A stretch of 64,000 nucleotides of DNA from Magnolia sinica (taxonomy: Eukaryota > Streptophyta > Magnoliopsida > Magnoliales > Magnoliaceae). Where the stretch lies: NCBI RefSeq assembly GCF_029962835.1, contig NC_080573.1, forward strand, positions 34,837,001-34,901,000, read 5' to 3'. Within the stretch, counting starts at the first letter, position 1, and each line of letters starts with the position of its first letter. The position numbers and the translations under genes are program-made. The notes under the pieces were generated by a model. That model made no database searches. It was not told the DNA's origin and saw nothing but the letters and a program-made list of their open reading frames with translations. Of this stretch, positions 32,573 through 45,747 are shown piece by piece.

Positions 32573-35500
32573 TGTCACACCTTAAACTCAAAAACTGGGC
32601 TCACAAAATTCTTGATCACCGAATCTGTCGCCGACAACCTCCATAGTACCTCATTCTTAGCTCTCAACACCCATACACCACGTTCCGATCCTGGGATCCT
32701 ATAAGGAGCATTTTTTAAATATGAATTTGATTAGCAGTAAGCATAACCATAAGCATAACCCATGAATAATAACCAACAACATCATCACAAATCCATTATA
32801 ATAAAAAAACCTTGAGTATAATATGCATAAAGGGAAATGCAGTAACAGAATCGGAAGCTTCAGAAGCTCGATTGCACGCTCCTACTGCGACTAAGCTACG
32901 GCTGCGTCCTGATGTCACCTGCACGCCTCAATCGTGCATAAGCTTATAGAAAGCTTAGTGGGTGGTGAGAGTGTGTGTGTGTAATATAAGCGTGCTTAGA
33001 ATGCAATATCAGAGTAATGTGGAATCATGTTAATGAGTACATGAATGCAATCAGCCGTACTAAGGCTATGTGGTGCGAGACATAAATGCTATCGGCCATA
33101 TCAAGGCCATGCAATTAGAGATGCAACTCAGCATGCCAATCTTCATCTGAATCCACATCAATGTAGCTCATCACTAGAGCATCAAATATCAGTACGGTTC
33201 TCACTCTGGACAATCACCAAGGTTTAATACACTCCAAATGACACTGCTCCTTTCTTAAGCATGTAATCCAAGTGAGTGTAAGAAACCTCATTATCCACTT
33301 AACCAATAGCCTGCCAATACCTATTCGGCACGTAGATAATGGACTCATTTATGAGTTGGTCATACTCAGCCTAACAATGCCCCCTACCCTCAGGTAGGTA
33401 AGGCCACACCCATTTCTAATCGACCACGACATAATGGGAGACACGGCCTCTTGGTATTTGGCCCTCGTGCGCTCATGTATCCACTCGGTCTCGACGTTGG
33501 AGTCATCCTCTAGTACCATCGGGTTTTAGGAATTTTCACTCAGGGACATTTATGATGCCCCGATACTAGTAACAGTATTTTCGGTGTCTGATCTAACTAT
33601 CCAAGATATGCCTGTGGTGGCCACAGCCTTGATATCGCTAGGGTGTACTGTAATCATGTCATACAAATGCAAGGTGCATGAATCACACTATCAATCATGC
33701 AACAATCCTATGCATACCGTGGCTCATGTGGGACAACTCTGCCTATCAAGGAGCCCCACAAACAATCTGCCCGAAGACATATGCTATGATCAATCACTCC
33801 TCATATTAAGCATACATATGATGCGTATGAGCATGAATCATGGTGCTATACTAAGCATGTTATATGGTGATGAACTCTATTCATAACAAAGATAGGCCTA
33901 GACGGCCTACACACAACAAGTATGGGCCTAACAATGGGCCCTAAGGAGAGTTACGATGCAGACATTTAACCGTCATTGCTGTTACAATCTGGACATCAAA
34001 CCATCATTGCTCTCAAGGCATGGCCCACCATAAGCACCATTACATACACCATGGTGGAATCGCCCACCACAATGGACCTCATATATATCACATTCGGCCT
34101 CACACAAAGGCCTCAAATTCATCACATTGGGCCTCACTCATGGTCCTTAACCTATGGGCCTCAAATACATCACAATGGGTTACATATACATCAAGTGGGC
34201 CACATTACATGGGCCGCACCAACGGACCTTATATACATCAAGTGGGCCCTATCAATGGGCCACACCAATGGGCCTCATATACATCAAGTGGGCTGCACCA
34301 ACAGGCCTTATATACATCAAGTGGGCCCTATCAATGGGCTGCACCAACGGGCCTCATATACATCAAGTGGGTCGTATCAATGGGCCACACTAATAGACCT
34401 CATATACATCAACTGGGCCACACCAACGGGCCTCATATACATCAAGTGGGCCATATCAATGGCCCGCACCAATGGCCCTCATATACATCAAGCGGGCCGT
34501 ATTAATGGGCCGCACCAATGGGGCTCATATACATCGAGTGGGCCGTATCAATGGGCCACACCAACGGGCCTCATATACATCAAGTGGGCCGTATCACATG
34601 GGCCTCAACAATGAGCTTCATATACATTAAGTGGGCCCACCATAATGTTTATTTTCCATCCAATCTGTTCATAAGGTCACATAGACCTAACTTAAGAGGA
34701 AAAACAAATTTCATACTAATTCAAAACTTCTGTGACCCCAAAACAGGTTTTAATGGTAGACGTTCAATCCCCATTAATTTTTGTAGTGTGGTCCACCCGA
34801 TAGACGGTGTGGATATACAACATATTCATCAAAGGTGGACCCCACCATCCAGCAGTTACTGGACTGTGTGGATGATGATCATCAAGGTAGGCCCGGAAGC
34901 TGAACGGCGTGGAGTATACATCATGTGGGACCCACAGGCTTGGTGACATCATTCACAGTAGCACCTAGCTGCGTGAGGTGCATTGGCCAATCCGTCCAGT
35001 AGGTGGGTCCCACATGGGGCCCACCATATGCATATATCATATATATATATAATATAATGTAATATAATATTATATCATTATATATTTTATCTTATTATCT
35101 TTTTTTTTAAAGGCAACATCTAGATTTCATAGGGCCCACCAATGGGGAGTTTGGATGTAACGCATACATCAATGGGACCCACAGGACCCGATGTCGTAGG
35201 TCTAGCAATGTAAGTGGGTCCCACTATCCAGATGGAAGGTGGACAGAGTGGATAAAACACTTACATCATCGGTGGTCCCCACCGTCCCATGTACTGGACA
35301 GTGGTACAATCGACTTGAGATTTAGATCTGCCTCATTTCCTGGATGGACGGCATGGATAACGCATTAAGATGGGTCCACGTGTATGTGGCCCACTTAATC
35401 AGATCAAGCTGATATTTTGTATTTTCCCATCATCCAGGCCATCCAACTGCACAGTCTAGATCGCCCTAGGTGGGCTGGTGAATTAGGAAAAAAAGGGAGA

Positions 35501-36301
35501 GAGATAGAGAGAAAGAGAGAGAAAGAGAGGGAGAGAGATGTGCGATGAGGGACCTCGCCACTATGGGACCCTCTAGTTTCCAACACATACATCAACATGG
35601 GTCCCATCACAAGTTGGCCCTTAACAACATTCAACAGTGGATCACCCACTTATCGGCCTTCTTCTTTAACTCCTTAAATTCCTTGGCTCCTTAGCTCCCT
35701 CTTTAATGGTGGAAGATGGGGATTAAAGGGTGAAGATTGCGGTAGGGAAGTGGGCCACACCTAGCTTCTTGGAATGCTTGGATGTTAGATTCTCTCCTTG
35801 GGAGCTTGAGAGTGAAGGGAGAAATGAGAGAGAGAGAGAGAGAGAGAAATGATGGATGAAAAGAGATGGTATGGGTGTAAGGAAGGGATGGGTTGGGTTG
35901 AATTTTGGGTGAGAGAGTGATGGATGGAGAGAGAGAGAGGTGACTTTAGGTAAGGGTGGTGTAAGACAGGGATGGTTGCTTGTACTTGACTTGATTTGAT
36001 TGATTGATGGGATAGATTGTAGAGATTCTCTCGGAATTCACACGCACAACATTTTCCTCGAAATGAACGCGAGCCCACATTTTCTGGCCTGGGTATCGCA
36101 TTGGCGCGTGAGACGCGGTGTTGGAACCACAACAATGGCATGGTCGCTAAGATACAAGTTTTGAGTCGAGCCGATATAGATCTTCAGGATGCGACTTAGG
36201 GTCATGCGTAAACAACGATTATAGGTCGAGAGTTGTCGAAATTCTACCGAGATGATCGCGGAAGCCTATGAAATGGTATAGTCTAAGATACGAGCCTTAC
36301 A
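32573..36301 (-). mobile_element. Gypsy outer 5' LTR (copy B)
   Basis: Starts tgtcacacc and ends gccttaca, 3.73 kb, collinear with 4801-8468. It contains the 46-bp minisatellite (34190-34625), a TA-rich stretch (35040-35090) and GA tracts (35480-35538 and 35826-35848). Its right end adjoins Tat-type sequence at 36302 (tccac). The matching left target copy would lie beyond the window. The repetitive open frames at 33976-34614 come from the minisatellite. Confidence 0.93.
34190..34625. repeat. 46-bp minisatellite in outer gypsy LTR
   Basis: About nine units of the same 46-bp repeat as at 6405-6850 (gggcctcatatacatcaagt). In all three forward frames the array encodes runs of a short IHQVG/YIKWA/YTSSG peptide, which explains the long open frames. 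Confidence 0.9.
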
Positions 36302-37520
36302 TCCACACTGTGGTGGGATCCGAATGTCCGTCCAGTCAAGGGAAGGTCACTTCCCTTTTTCAATCCAATGGAGGGGTTGCTTATGCCCCTTGCGCTGTTG
36401 AGCTGTTGGTGAGAGTATCTCCCCTTAGCTGTTGGTGGGGATGGGTTCCTCCCTGCTCATGTCTGTGTTCCTTGTAATGGGCATGTCTGGTCCTGGGTCC
36501 TTCATGGGTGGCCCTGCTTCCATGCCCCTAGCTTCATTTGATGGGTTTGGGGGTCTTGCCCCAGGCATTGGGTGTGCTTTTGAAGCTCTAAGGATCATGT
36601 CCCATTGTATTGGCGGCAAAATGGACTCCTAGCTGGAGTGTTCTGCTAGTTTGAGCTGCTGGAGGTGATCCCGGAGAGAGGCCATCGTGTCACCACAAAC
36701 TGTTTCAGATTTTACAAACTCAATGGGTGTACATTTGAATAGTTGCCTCTTTCTAGGCCTTGCGGCCAGATTCTCCAATGTCAGTTGATATCCTAGTCCC
36801 TGTCTTTGTCGTTGGCACGAGCTTGCTTTACTACCATTCCTTTCTCGTGGAATTCGGTACGGTAGTTCAAAATTAATCATTCAGCCGGAGGGATGACATA
36901 TTTAACTGCGAATGGGTAGGGATTGGCGATGGAGTTCACAATTTTAAACTCAAAACTATGGTACGGTATGTCACCCTTCGTGTGTTAAATGTCTATCACT
37001 GGGATGTCAGGTTCTGGGATGTTAACCGTTACCGATAAAATTATTTTCGGTTCAGCCAGTACCGAGATGATTTGATTTCCAGAAGGGAATTTAACCCTTT
37101 AATGGAGGGTGGATGGGATGGCTCCAACATCATGGAGTCATGATCACCCTAACAGAAGGTTAAATGAGGCAAGGATGTCAATGACTTGGAATGTGACAAG
37201 AGTCATGTCTGGTCCGATTTGTATTTCAATGTCTATTTTTGCCTCTACCTATCTTCGGGAGTAATTGAAGGCTCTGACACTCATGGTACTAGGCTGGAAG
37301 GAGGATGGTTCAATTCCCAAATATTTGGTAGTTCTTAGAGGGCAAATGTTTAAGCTGGATCCATTGTCAATAAACACGAGTGGGACTTTGAGGTCATTGT
37401 AACGGATAACTATGTTGAGTGAGCACCCATGTTTGCGGCCCTTAGGTGGTAGCTCTTCATTAGAGAATGTAATGGCTTGTGGTACGAGAAGCTGTCTAAT
37501 CATGCTTGCCACCATTTCAG
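36302..37520 (-). pseudogene. Tat protease region and linker toward RT
   Basis: The frame at 37249-37515 reads FSNEELPPKGRKHGCSLNI and VFIDNGSSLNICPLRTTKYL, the protease-like domain of Tat elements. The active-site motif is DNGSS here (D-(S/T)-G or DNGGS is usual). Decayed continuation includes FQVIDILASFNLLLG and VGAIPSTLH, typical of the part following the protease. A G-patch-like GLGYQLTLENL (36629-36880) comes next, then a Pro/Met-rich stretch. RT would follow to the left but is cut off. Confidence 0.82.
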
Positions 37521-37899
37521 GTGGTACTTCAGTAGAGATTTGTGCATTGTTCAGATTTTTTGTGATGCGATCTCGATGTGCGTAAGAGTTCCTAGATGGA
37601 AATTTGTGTGGGAATGGACTTGAGCTGAGCCGCTACATCGTAGGCAGCATCAGCTTTATGGGCCGTTCCTGATAAAGTTCCTTGGGTTTCTTTTAGATTC
37701 TGATTGTCTCTCCTAAAATACCTGCCATTGTTTCCCACTTCGGCGCACTCCGGGTAGTGCCATGGGACTGCCTTGATGTTGTAGGAGGGAACCATCCTCC
37801 CTTTCAGGTATATCACTGGTTCTTGAGACTGTAGAATTGTTACCGATTTTTTTTTGTCGCAAACTCGAAGATTTCCCTTGAAGTATGACTACACCCTCG

Positions 37900-40334
37900 C
37901 AGGATTTTTCAGTAGGGTTCTCCTCCTCCTTTTGGTGTATGTTTTGTGAAGGAGGGACCCTTTGTGCATGGACCAACTGGTGAGGTAAGATGAAGCTTGG
38001 AGATTAGACCAGGGGTGCCCCTTGTAAGGTTAACAGGGCCAGATCGGGGAGGGCCACTAATAGAATGAGAGGAGGTTCAAAGTTTGACCTGTTTGAATAT
38101 GTGGGAGATGATGTTGGAAATGCCCCTTAGAGAATGAGAGGCTGAGAGTTTGACCTGTTGGATGTTGTCGCTGCCCCTTGTAGGTCGAGAGGCTGTGCTT
38201 TCGATGTTGCTTCCAGGAATACTTGTGGTCCAGGCAAAGACGCTTGTCGGTATCCCCATGTTCGATTTGTTGTATCGGGCATGATTGCCTGTATGGAGTG
38301 AAGTGGGGAGGAGTGTGCAGGATGCTCTTCCTTGATGTTGTTGACGGTAGAGGTGTCACATGTGCTGGGTCCTACTTGATGGGAAGGCAGGGGTTTTGGA
38401 GAATGTTGGCCTGAGCCATATTGTTAGCCTATGGGGTGAGCACAATCTTCTGGCTTTCGATCAAATCTTGGACCATGTTTTTCAAGGCGAAACAACGGTA
38501 TGTTAGATGGGCAGGAGACTGGTGATATGCGCAATATTGATTTTCATTGTAACCTGCTAGCAGGCGATTTAGCGAAAGTCGAGGTTGGAGTGGTGTGAGA
38601 AGTTGCTTTTGCACCAACATAGTCATGATCTGACTGTATGTTTATGCTAGATGGGTGAACTTCCTGCCCAACATTGGTTGCTTGTACAGGTTTTGTGTAT
38701 TTCCCCTGTGTTGTTGTTGTTGTTGAGGCGGTTGTACCTGATATCCCCGCTGGGTTTGCTGTAGTTGGTACTATCTGTTTTGTTGTGGCTCCGGTTGTGA
38801 AGCGTACTGATTGCCTTAAGTGTTAGCGATGATGTTGTTAACTTCTCTAGTACGTTGCACGGGAGCAACGTTGTTTCCATTCCCATATCCGATGGGCTTC
38901 CCCTCAACTTTATTTTTTTAGTTGATGGGACCTGATGAGACCATGGGGAGATGGTCCCAGCTCTGATCCCGGCTTCTACTTGTTCCCCAGCTCGGATGAG
39001 CTGGGAGAAGTTCACATATGGATAGGAAATCAAGTATCCGGAGATGTTTGGATTTGTTGAATGGATAATCATGGATATTTGTTCCTCGTCGTTGATGGGA
39101 TTTCTCATTCGGGCTGCCATGGCCCATCATCGTCCTACATAAGCTGACAACGACTTGTCACTTTTTTACCTCAAGGCAGCTAGATCGGCTCTTCTCGAAG
39201 TCATGTTCAGATTGTAGGAAAATCTATCAATGAATGCTTGAGAGAGTCTCTCCCAGGTCCTGATCTGATGGCTATCCAGCGATGTGTACCAATCCAAAGC
39301 ATTGCCATTCAGGGATTTCTGAAAAAGCCGTATCAAGGCTCCATCATTCCTTACTATCGCATTAAGTTCCCCACAAAAGGCTTTTAGATGTGCTGTGGGG
39401 CACCTGTTACCGTCATACCTCTTGAATTTCGGTACCTCAAAGTTTGGAGGTTCCCGAGGATCTGGAAAGGGACACAAATCCCTGAATTTAGTGGATGGAT
39501 GATCCACTCATTGTTGCCTCTATAGCTGATTTTGTACCATTTGTCGCTGTTCCCGTAACTCCTCAATTTTTTATTTGTTAGGCTATGGGTATCTTGCCCC
39601 TTGTTGTAAGGCTTGGGCTGCCTCCTCCTCATAAGGATCACTTTCCTCAACCCTTTGGTTACCAACAATGGGGGTTTGTTAGAAAGAAGATGGACTCCCA
39701 GTGGTGGGAGGTAGTTAGAATTGAACTCCACTCCCTTTCGGGGGAGGGTGTGTTGTATGGAAATGGCTCCCGCCTAGGGTATCTGCCAAATCCAGAATGT
39801 TACCCCTGTTAGGGGGAGTGAGTTGGACTCGAAATTGGCCCCCTTCATGGGCATCCGTCAGTTCTTGTTTATGATTCCCGTTAGGGGGAACCTGTGTTGT
39901 AAACTGATTGTTGTTCCCATTTCCGGGGAGATGTACTGAGTAATGATGTGTGGGAGGGTTGCTCCCGTTTGTCGGTTGCTGATGGCCTTGTGTTGATTCC
40001 TTAAGAAGAGGAAGAACATGATTCACTAGAGGAATGAGGGAGAAAGCGAAAGGATTTTGTGGGATTGAGCTGTTTTGTACACTACATTGTGTTTCCTACA
40101 TGCTTGGTACAACGCTTGGTACTAGGCAAAGTAGTAGTTCCTATAATGCCTTAAGTTTTGAGACATTTCATTCAAGGCTGCAATAACTGGCAAATTTATT
40201 GGAGTTGTTGGAGGTGTTGGTGCCGGTACCAATATTGGCATCGGTACTAGTGCTAATACTGATGTTTCAGGAGCTGGCTGCGCTACCGGCTCTTCTTCAT
40301 GGATAGCCATAGCTGCTCGGGATCGAGTAGTCAT
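37900..40334 (-). pseudogene. Tat gag (broken)
   Basis: ATG at 40334 opens MTTRSRAAMAIHEEE, followed by a Pro- and Asn-rich low-complexity part (to about 39520). The retrotransposon-gag core at 39166-39507 contains PREPPNFEVPKFKRYDG, ALDWYTSL and WERLSQAFIDRFSYN. It continues in frame past TAA and TGA stops into MAARMRNPINDEEQ and NPNISGYL (38918-39120). A zinc-binding CAYHQSPAHLTYRC motif with KNMVQDLIES follows at 38429-38626. The C-x2-H-x5-H-x4-C motif is characteristic of Tat gag. Its role would be particle assembly. It is non-functional here. Confidence 0.85.
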
Positions 40335-40514
40335 AGCTTAAATTGATGTCTAGACAAATGTAAGCTAAAGATTAATGTTTTTTAGTTTATTTGTTTGTCG
40401 TACGACTGTTATGTATTTTTTTTATTTGTTTTATATGAATGCAATGATGAATGTTCCTTGAGATTGTAATATCATGCACTTTCGAGTCGGGTCTCAACTA
40501 ATGCACCTTAGCAT

Positions 40515-40532
40515 TCCCTGGTGGAGTCACCA
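40515..40532 (-). promoter_or_regulatory. Tat primer-binding site 1
   Basis: The minus strand reads TGGTGACTCCACCAGGGA, close to the tRNA-Arg-type PBS TGGCGACTCC. It is three bases from LTR-like sequence ending in ca (plus-strand tgtaaatgc at 40536). Confidence 0.75.
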
Positions 40533-40535
40533 TTC

Positions 40536-40618
40536 TGTAAATGCTAGAAATCAACGCCCACGCTCATCTGGTGAATCCTCCAGATGTTGGTGGATGTGTT
40601 TTGGTCAGTAGGGTGGGG
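40536..40618 (-). repeat. Remnant of Tat 5' LTR (83 bp)
   Basis: The 3' end of an LTR, adjoining the PBS, truncated at 40618 where the inverted gypsy LTR begins. It is too short to compare reliably and not obviously related to the LTR at 45032-46319. Confidence 0.6.
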
Positions 40619-41349
40619 CATAAGACCCGTATTCTAAACTGTACTGCTCCATAGACTCCCGCGATCCTCTCAGTCGAATTTCGGCCACCCTCGACACATA
40701 AATAGCATTTGCATGCGACCTTGAGTCACATCCTTTTGATTTGAGTTGGCTCAGCAGAGACATGTACCCTTGCCACTGTGCCATCTTCGCGATTTCAATG
40801 ACGCATCTCGCCCGCGAATGCAATACCCAGGCCAGGAGATGTGGGCCTGCGTTTATTTCGAAGAAAACACCGTGCAAGAAAATCTCTACCAAATGTCAGA
40901 TCAATCAAGAACAATATCCATATCTCTCTCACCTAAAAGTCAACACAACCTTACCTCTAAAGTACACCCATCACACCCATCCCTCTCTCCCATCCATCAC
41001 TCTCTCTCTCTCTCATTTCTCTCTTCACTCCCAAGCAACCCAAGGAGAGGAGAAACGTCCAAGCTCTCCATAAGAAGAGCCTAGTGAGGCCCACTTTCTA
41101 CTCTAAGATCTTTCATCCTAGCCCTTCAATCATCATCATCTTCCATCAAAGAGGGAGCTTAAGAGCTTAGCATCTCAAGGAGCCTAGAAGATTTGCAATT
41201 GGTGGGTGATTTGTAGGTTAGATTTTGTTTTTGATGATGGACCAAGTGGGGCCAACCAATTAATGGTATGGATCCTATTGGGACTCATCTTGATGTATTC
41301 TTTGTATCATGTATTAAGGGACCCATAGTGGTGGGGCCCCTCCATCACA

Positions 41350-41351
<2 letters not shown>

Positions 41352-41403
<52 letters not shown>

Positions 41404-41423
41404 TCTCTCTCTCTCTCTCTCTC
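41352..41423. repeat. (CT)n microsatellite
   Basis: About 72 bp of ct repeats with one short interruption (ccttct), inside the inverted LTR at the place of the GA tracts of the other LTRs. Confidence 0.97.
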
Positions 41424-42829
41424 CCTCCTTGTTGTAGGAAATGGTGAAAATGCTAAGGGATGGAGGAGTATTTGTAGAGAAATGAATAAAAATGTGGTTA
41501 AGTTAGCTTAATGTGATTATGGTTAGCTTAAGTTAGGGCTTGGATGCAGGAAAAGCACAAATATCAGCCTTATCTCAATCAGGTGGGCCACCATGTGGAC
41601 CCACTTGATGTGCGTGTTGCATCCAGACCATCCAGACGCTAGGTCTGGACGGAGGGAAAACACAAATACCAGCTTGATCTAATATGGGTGGCCCACCACG
41701 TGTGACCACCATAATTTATATATATATATAATATAAAAAAATCACACCGTCCATTGTCTGGACGGTGGGAAGTGGATTGGCTGGTGCATCTCACACCATC
41801 TATGTGGCTCATGTAATAACATCACAGGTCCGTGGGACCCACTTTAGAGTATGTGTTTGTATCCACATCGTCCATGTTGGGACGGTGGGACCCACCCCTG
41901 ACGTATTTGTTAATCCTAATCGTCCATTGTAAGGACATTACCAAGTGTTGTAGGATGCACCATGATGTATCTTCATTCCATGCCGTCCTTCTATCTTTCA
42001 TCTGGGTCGTCCATCCGTGGACCCCATCAACAACAACTATTGTATCGTCATCAGCAAATTCTGTGGAACCCACCACATGATGTATGTGCTTCATCTATGT
42101 CATCCATCAGTGGCCCCCATGACGTCAGTAGTTCTGTGGGGCCCGCTGATGTATGTGTTACATCCAAACAGTTCATCCAATTGGCAAGCTCGTCTCAAGG
42201 CCTGGGACTAGAAATGAGCCAGATTCAAATATTAGGTGGAGCACACCACCGTCTAGATCATGGGCCTCACTTGTTGTGCAAGTGTGGTGCATCCACACCA
42301 TCTAATGTGGTAGATTCAAATCTCTGGTGGGCCACGTATTTGAGTGATATATCGAGACCGTCCATCCGTTTGGATGCTGCTGGACCAACGTCCAACAGCT
42401 ATGGGAAACAACTTGATGTAATTATTTTATCCACCGTCCAGAACGCTGGACGGTGGGACCCATCAAATATTGATGTTTTATATGGAATCCCACCTAGTGG
42501 GTGCTGTCCACACATGGGCACCACATAAGGTATGTGTTCTCCCAGCTGTCCATCTTTGTGGACCCCACTGAGATGTATGGGTTTTACTCACATCGTCCGT
42601 CCATCTGGACATGTGGAGCCATCTAGTGTATGTGTTTTAGCTCCACTGTCCAGATGGGACGGTGGGCCCACCATGATATGTGTTAAATCCTCACCGTCCA
42701 ATGCATGGGACAGTGGGATCCACTGTCGTGTATTCGTTGCATATCAGGACTATCCGTCTGGTGGGGCCCATCATGATGTGCAGGGCCCACCAGCGGTATG
42801 TGTAGGCCCATTGATGTATAGGCTCACAT

Positions 42830-43325
42830 GATGAGGCCCATTGGGAATATATGAGGCCCATTGGTGTGGCCCATTGATGAGGCCCAAAGTGATGTATTTA
42901 TGGCCCATTTGATAAGGCCCGATATGATGTATATGTAACCCATGTGATTCGCCCCATTATGATGTATATGTGGCCCATGAGTGAGGCCCGACGTGTTGTA
43001 TATGAAACCCATGAGTGAGGCCCGACATGTTGTATATGAAGCCCATGTGAGGAGCCCATGTGATGTATATTAGGCCAGTGTGAGCGGCTCATTGTGATGT
43101 ATATTAGGCCCGTGTGAGCGGCCCATTGTGATGTGTATCAAGACCATGAGATACGGCCCATTGCGATGTGTAAGGCACATGTGATGCGGGCCATTTTGAT
43201 GTATTTGAGGCCCAGATATCAGGCCGAATGTAATGTATATGAGGCCCATATGGTGAGGCCTGATGTGATATATATGTGGCCCTTGAGTGAGGCCTATTGT
43301 GATATATATTTGGCCCTATGAGGGC
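42830..43325. repeat. Minisatellite, inverted LTR copy (diverged)
   Basis: Repeats of the type aggcccatgtgatgtatatg, the complement of the 46-bp units elsewhere but with more variable spacing. Confidence 0.8.
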
Positions 43326-45014
43326 CACTCTTTGGGAGCAATGTTGGTTAAATGTCCATATTGATGGGCAATGATGGTTAAATATCCACATTGTGACCTT
43401 CCATTAGGCCTCGTTAAGCCGATTATCGATGCCAATTATGAGTATGTGATAACATAACATCATGATACATGCCCACATGTGTCATCTGCATGCTTGATAT
43501 GAGATATGGTTGATTATTACATAAACCATTGGGCAGGTTGTTATGGGACTCCCTGGTAGACAGAGTTGCCCCACATGAGTGCGTGGTACGCACAACTTTA
43601 ATGCATGACTAGATGGTATGACTCATGCATCTCGCATTTTGTGATATGACCACCGTACACCCTAGTGACATCAGGGTTATGACCTCTATAGGCATATCGT
43701 GGATGGCCGGATGGGACACCGTAAATGTTTGGTTCGAGCATCTAGGTGCGTGGATGTCCATGGGTGAAAGTCCCTAAACCTCTGTGGCCAAGAGAGGCTC
43801 CAACGTCTAGACCAAGTGGATATACATGAGTGCCCGAGTGCCAAATACCAGTAGGTCACGTCACCCAGTATGTTGTGGTCGATTAGAAGAGGGTATGGCC
43901 TTATCCGCCTGAGTGAGGGGGCTATAAACTAGGCTGAGTTTGACTAGCTCCCAAATGGGTCTGTTATCGATGAGCCGAGTAGGCATTGGTATACTGCTGG
44001 TAGGTGGGTAATGAGGTCTTTTCTACTTACATGGGTGTGCGGCTAGGGAGGCGGCAGCCAGTGTGGAGTGTACTAGGCCCAGTGATGATCCCAAAGATGT
44101 ATGGTATTGATATGTGGACTTATTGAGCAAGAGTTACATACTCAATATTTTACCCATTCATTCATTTATTCACTATACACTCGGGCTGGTGGTGCACAAC
44201 TAATTGTTATGTGTACCTTCGCAATGGCTAGAATTTTGGTTGGGGCACACGACCAACCTGAGATTAGGAGTTTACTACACTGAGTCTATCTATCCAAATT
44301 TAGGTATGGGTCTAGTTTGGATAGAAGTCCCTTGTGATGGACCCTATAGCTTGCGACACTATGTACTATCATACTGACTTTATACTCCAGCTTGGTTGTT
44401 TCATTCGCACTGTATATTGCATTCCATCCTCAGTATATGATATTTGGCATACTATGTCTCCACATTACATAGTTGTTCTACATTACTTCCTCAGTATATG
44501 ATATTGGCTTATTATGTTTTTTGCATTGCATAACCTAGATAAGGCTGATGGTATTTATGGACTTACCAGCATATTTTCATATTGCTCTGATATTGCATAC
44601 TTGGCACTTACCTTGCGCACACACTTACACCACCCTCTAAGCTTTCTATAAGCTTATTCACGATAGATGCGTGCAGGTGGCGTTAGTTCTCAACAACGTT
44701 GAGCTCGGAGCATGCAGCTGTCTTCTGGAGCTTTAATTATTGATATTTATGTATTTCCCTTTCAGCACTGTATTCAAATGTTTATATTAGTGGATATGTG
44801 ATGATGATGTTGCCTTTATGATTTGGGTAAACTTGTGGCTATGCTTCTTATGAGATAAATGTATGTTAGAAAATCCTTCTTGTAGGATCCCAGGATCGGA
44901 ATCTAGCGTATGGGCGCCGGGAGCCGAGAATAGGGTACTATAAAGGTTGTTGGCACCGGATTCGGTGATCAGGAGTTTTCTGAGCCCGGTTTCCGAGTTT
45001 GGGGTGTGTGATGT

Positions 45015-45030
45015 CAGTTTGGAGTCGCCA
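45015..45030 (-). promoter_or_regulatory. Tat-type primer-binding site 2
   Basis: The minus strand reads TGGCGACTCCAAACTG, whose first ten bases are the exact tRNA-Arg-type PBS of Tat elements. It is next to the LTR at 45032. The internal region expected to its left is replaced by the inverted gypsy LTR. Confidence 0.65.
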
Positions 45031-45031
45031 C

Positions 45032-45699
45032 TAGCCACTTAATCTTGGAATCCCACAGTCAGTTAGAACTTGCGAAATATTTTAAGGTTGGAGAAAATCG
45101 AAGACTCTCTTACCTTAGATTCACTCTTGGTCTATGATCTGAGATTTCGAGTAAGGGACCTCGGTTATAAAGAGGGGAGGGGTTAGGTACCCTCTCTGTC
45201 TGTATAAATGTACGGTCTCTACTTAGTGTGATAAAACAATCTCAAGGGTTGGATGATGGAGTCGAGAAGGGACTAGGCACATGTGGATTTCTGATGCGAC
45301 AAGATCCGAGATTTCGACAAGCCACAGTATATGTCTAACAACGTGCCTAGAGAGCGGATGTGATGATGCCTATGCAAAAAGATAAAGAAAAGTGGACTAA
45401 ATCGCTAGGAATTTCTGATGTGACAGGATCCGATGTACGGCAAGTCACAAAGCATACGTTCACTAGAAATTTAGAGGAGCAGGGGGATTGAGGATGGAGT
45501 AGATGTCATGATGAATGCCTGCATAAAGTAAACGAATCTTTGGCTTGTACTTGGATAGGCTAAAACATGGGTTGCACCAAAATCAATCAGGGTTAAACTT
45601 GGGTTTGAGAAGGTTAGGAGGAGGCTAAGAGATGGCTAAAAAATCTGATATTAGAGGCTTGGGAGCTCTCTCTCTCTCTCTCATCCTCACTCTCTTCCT

Positions 45700-45747
<48 letters not shown>

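Larger units (their letters stand above)
36302..40618 (-). mobile_element. Tat-type Ty3/gypsy element, 5' part only
   Basis: Minus strand. LTR remnant (40536-40618), PBS (40515-40532), leader, gag (40334 to about 37900) and protease region down to 36302, where the array LTR cuts it off before RT. The PBS TGGTGACTCCACCAGGGA is a variant of the tRNA-Arg-type PBS used by Tat/Ogre elements. Gag and protease sequence fit the same group. Many stops break the frames. RT, RNase H, integrase and the 3' LTR are absent from the window. Confidence 0.85.
40619..45012 (+). mobile_element. Gypsy-array LTR in inverted orientation (solo or truncated)
   Basis: The left end, cataagacccgtattc, matches the reverse complement of the end of 32573-36301. 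The right end, attcggtgatcaggag to gggtgtgtga, matches the reverse complement of its start. The two ends and many internal blocks are collinear, including the minisatellite (42830-43325) and a microsatellite (41352-41423). It is about 4.4 kb, longer than the other LTRs, mainly from extra sequence at 41.4-42.8 kb. No internal region and no clear target duplication adjoin it. The four antisense-looking frames inside are not genes. Confidence 0.88.

Noticed and set aside
33976..34614. Long open frames (up to 212 codons) of repetitive peptide
   Set aside because: They are translations of the 46-bp minisatellite in three frames. The unit repeats at DNA level and all frames are open, so this is not a gene.
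36425..36632. Gly/Met-rich plus-strand frame (66 codons)
   Set aside because: Antisense to the Tat linker region, which has the recognisable reading on the minus strand.
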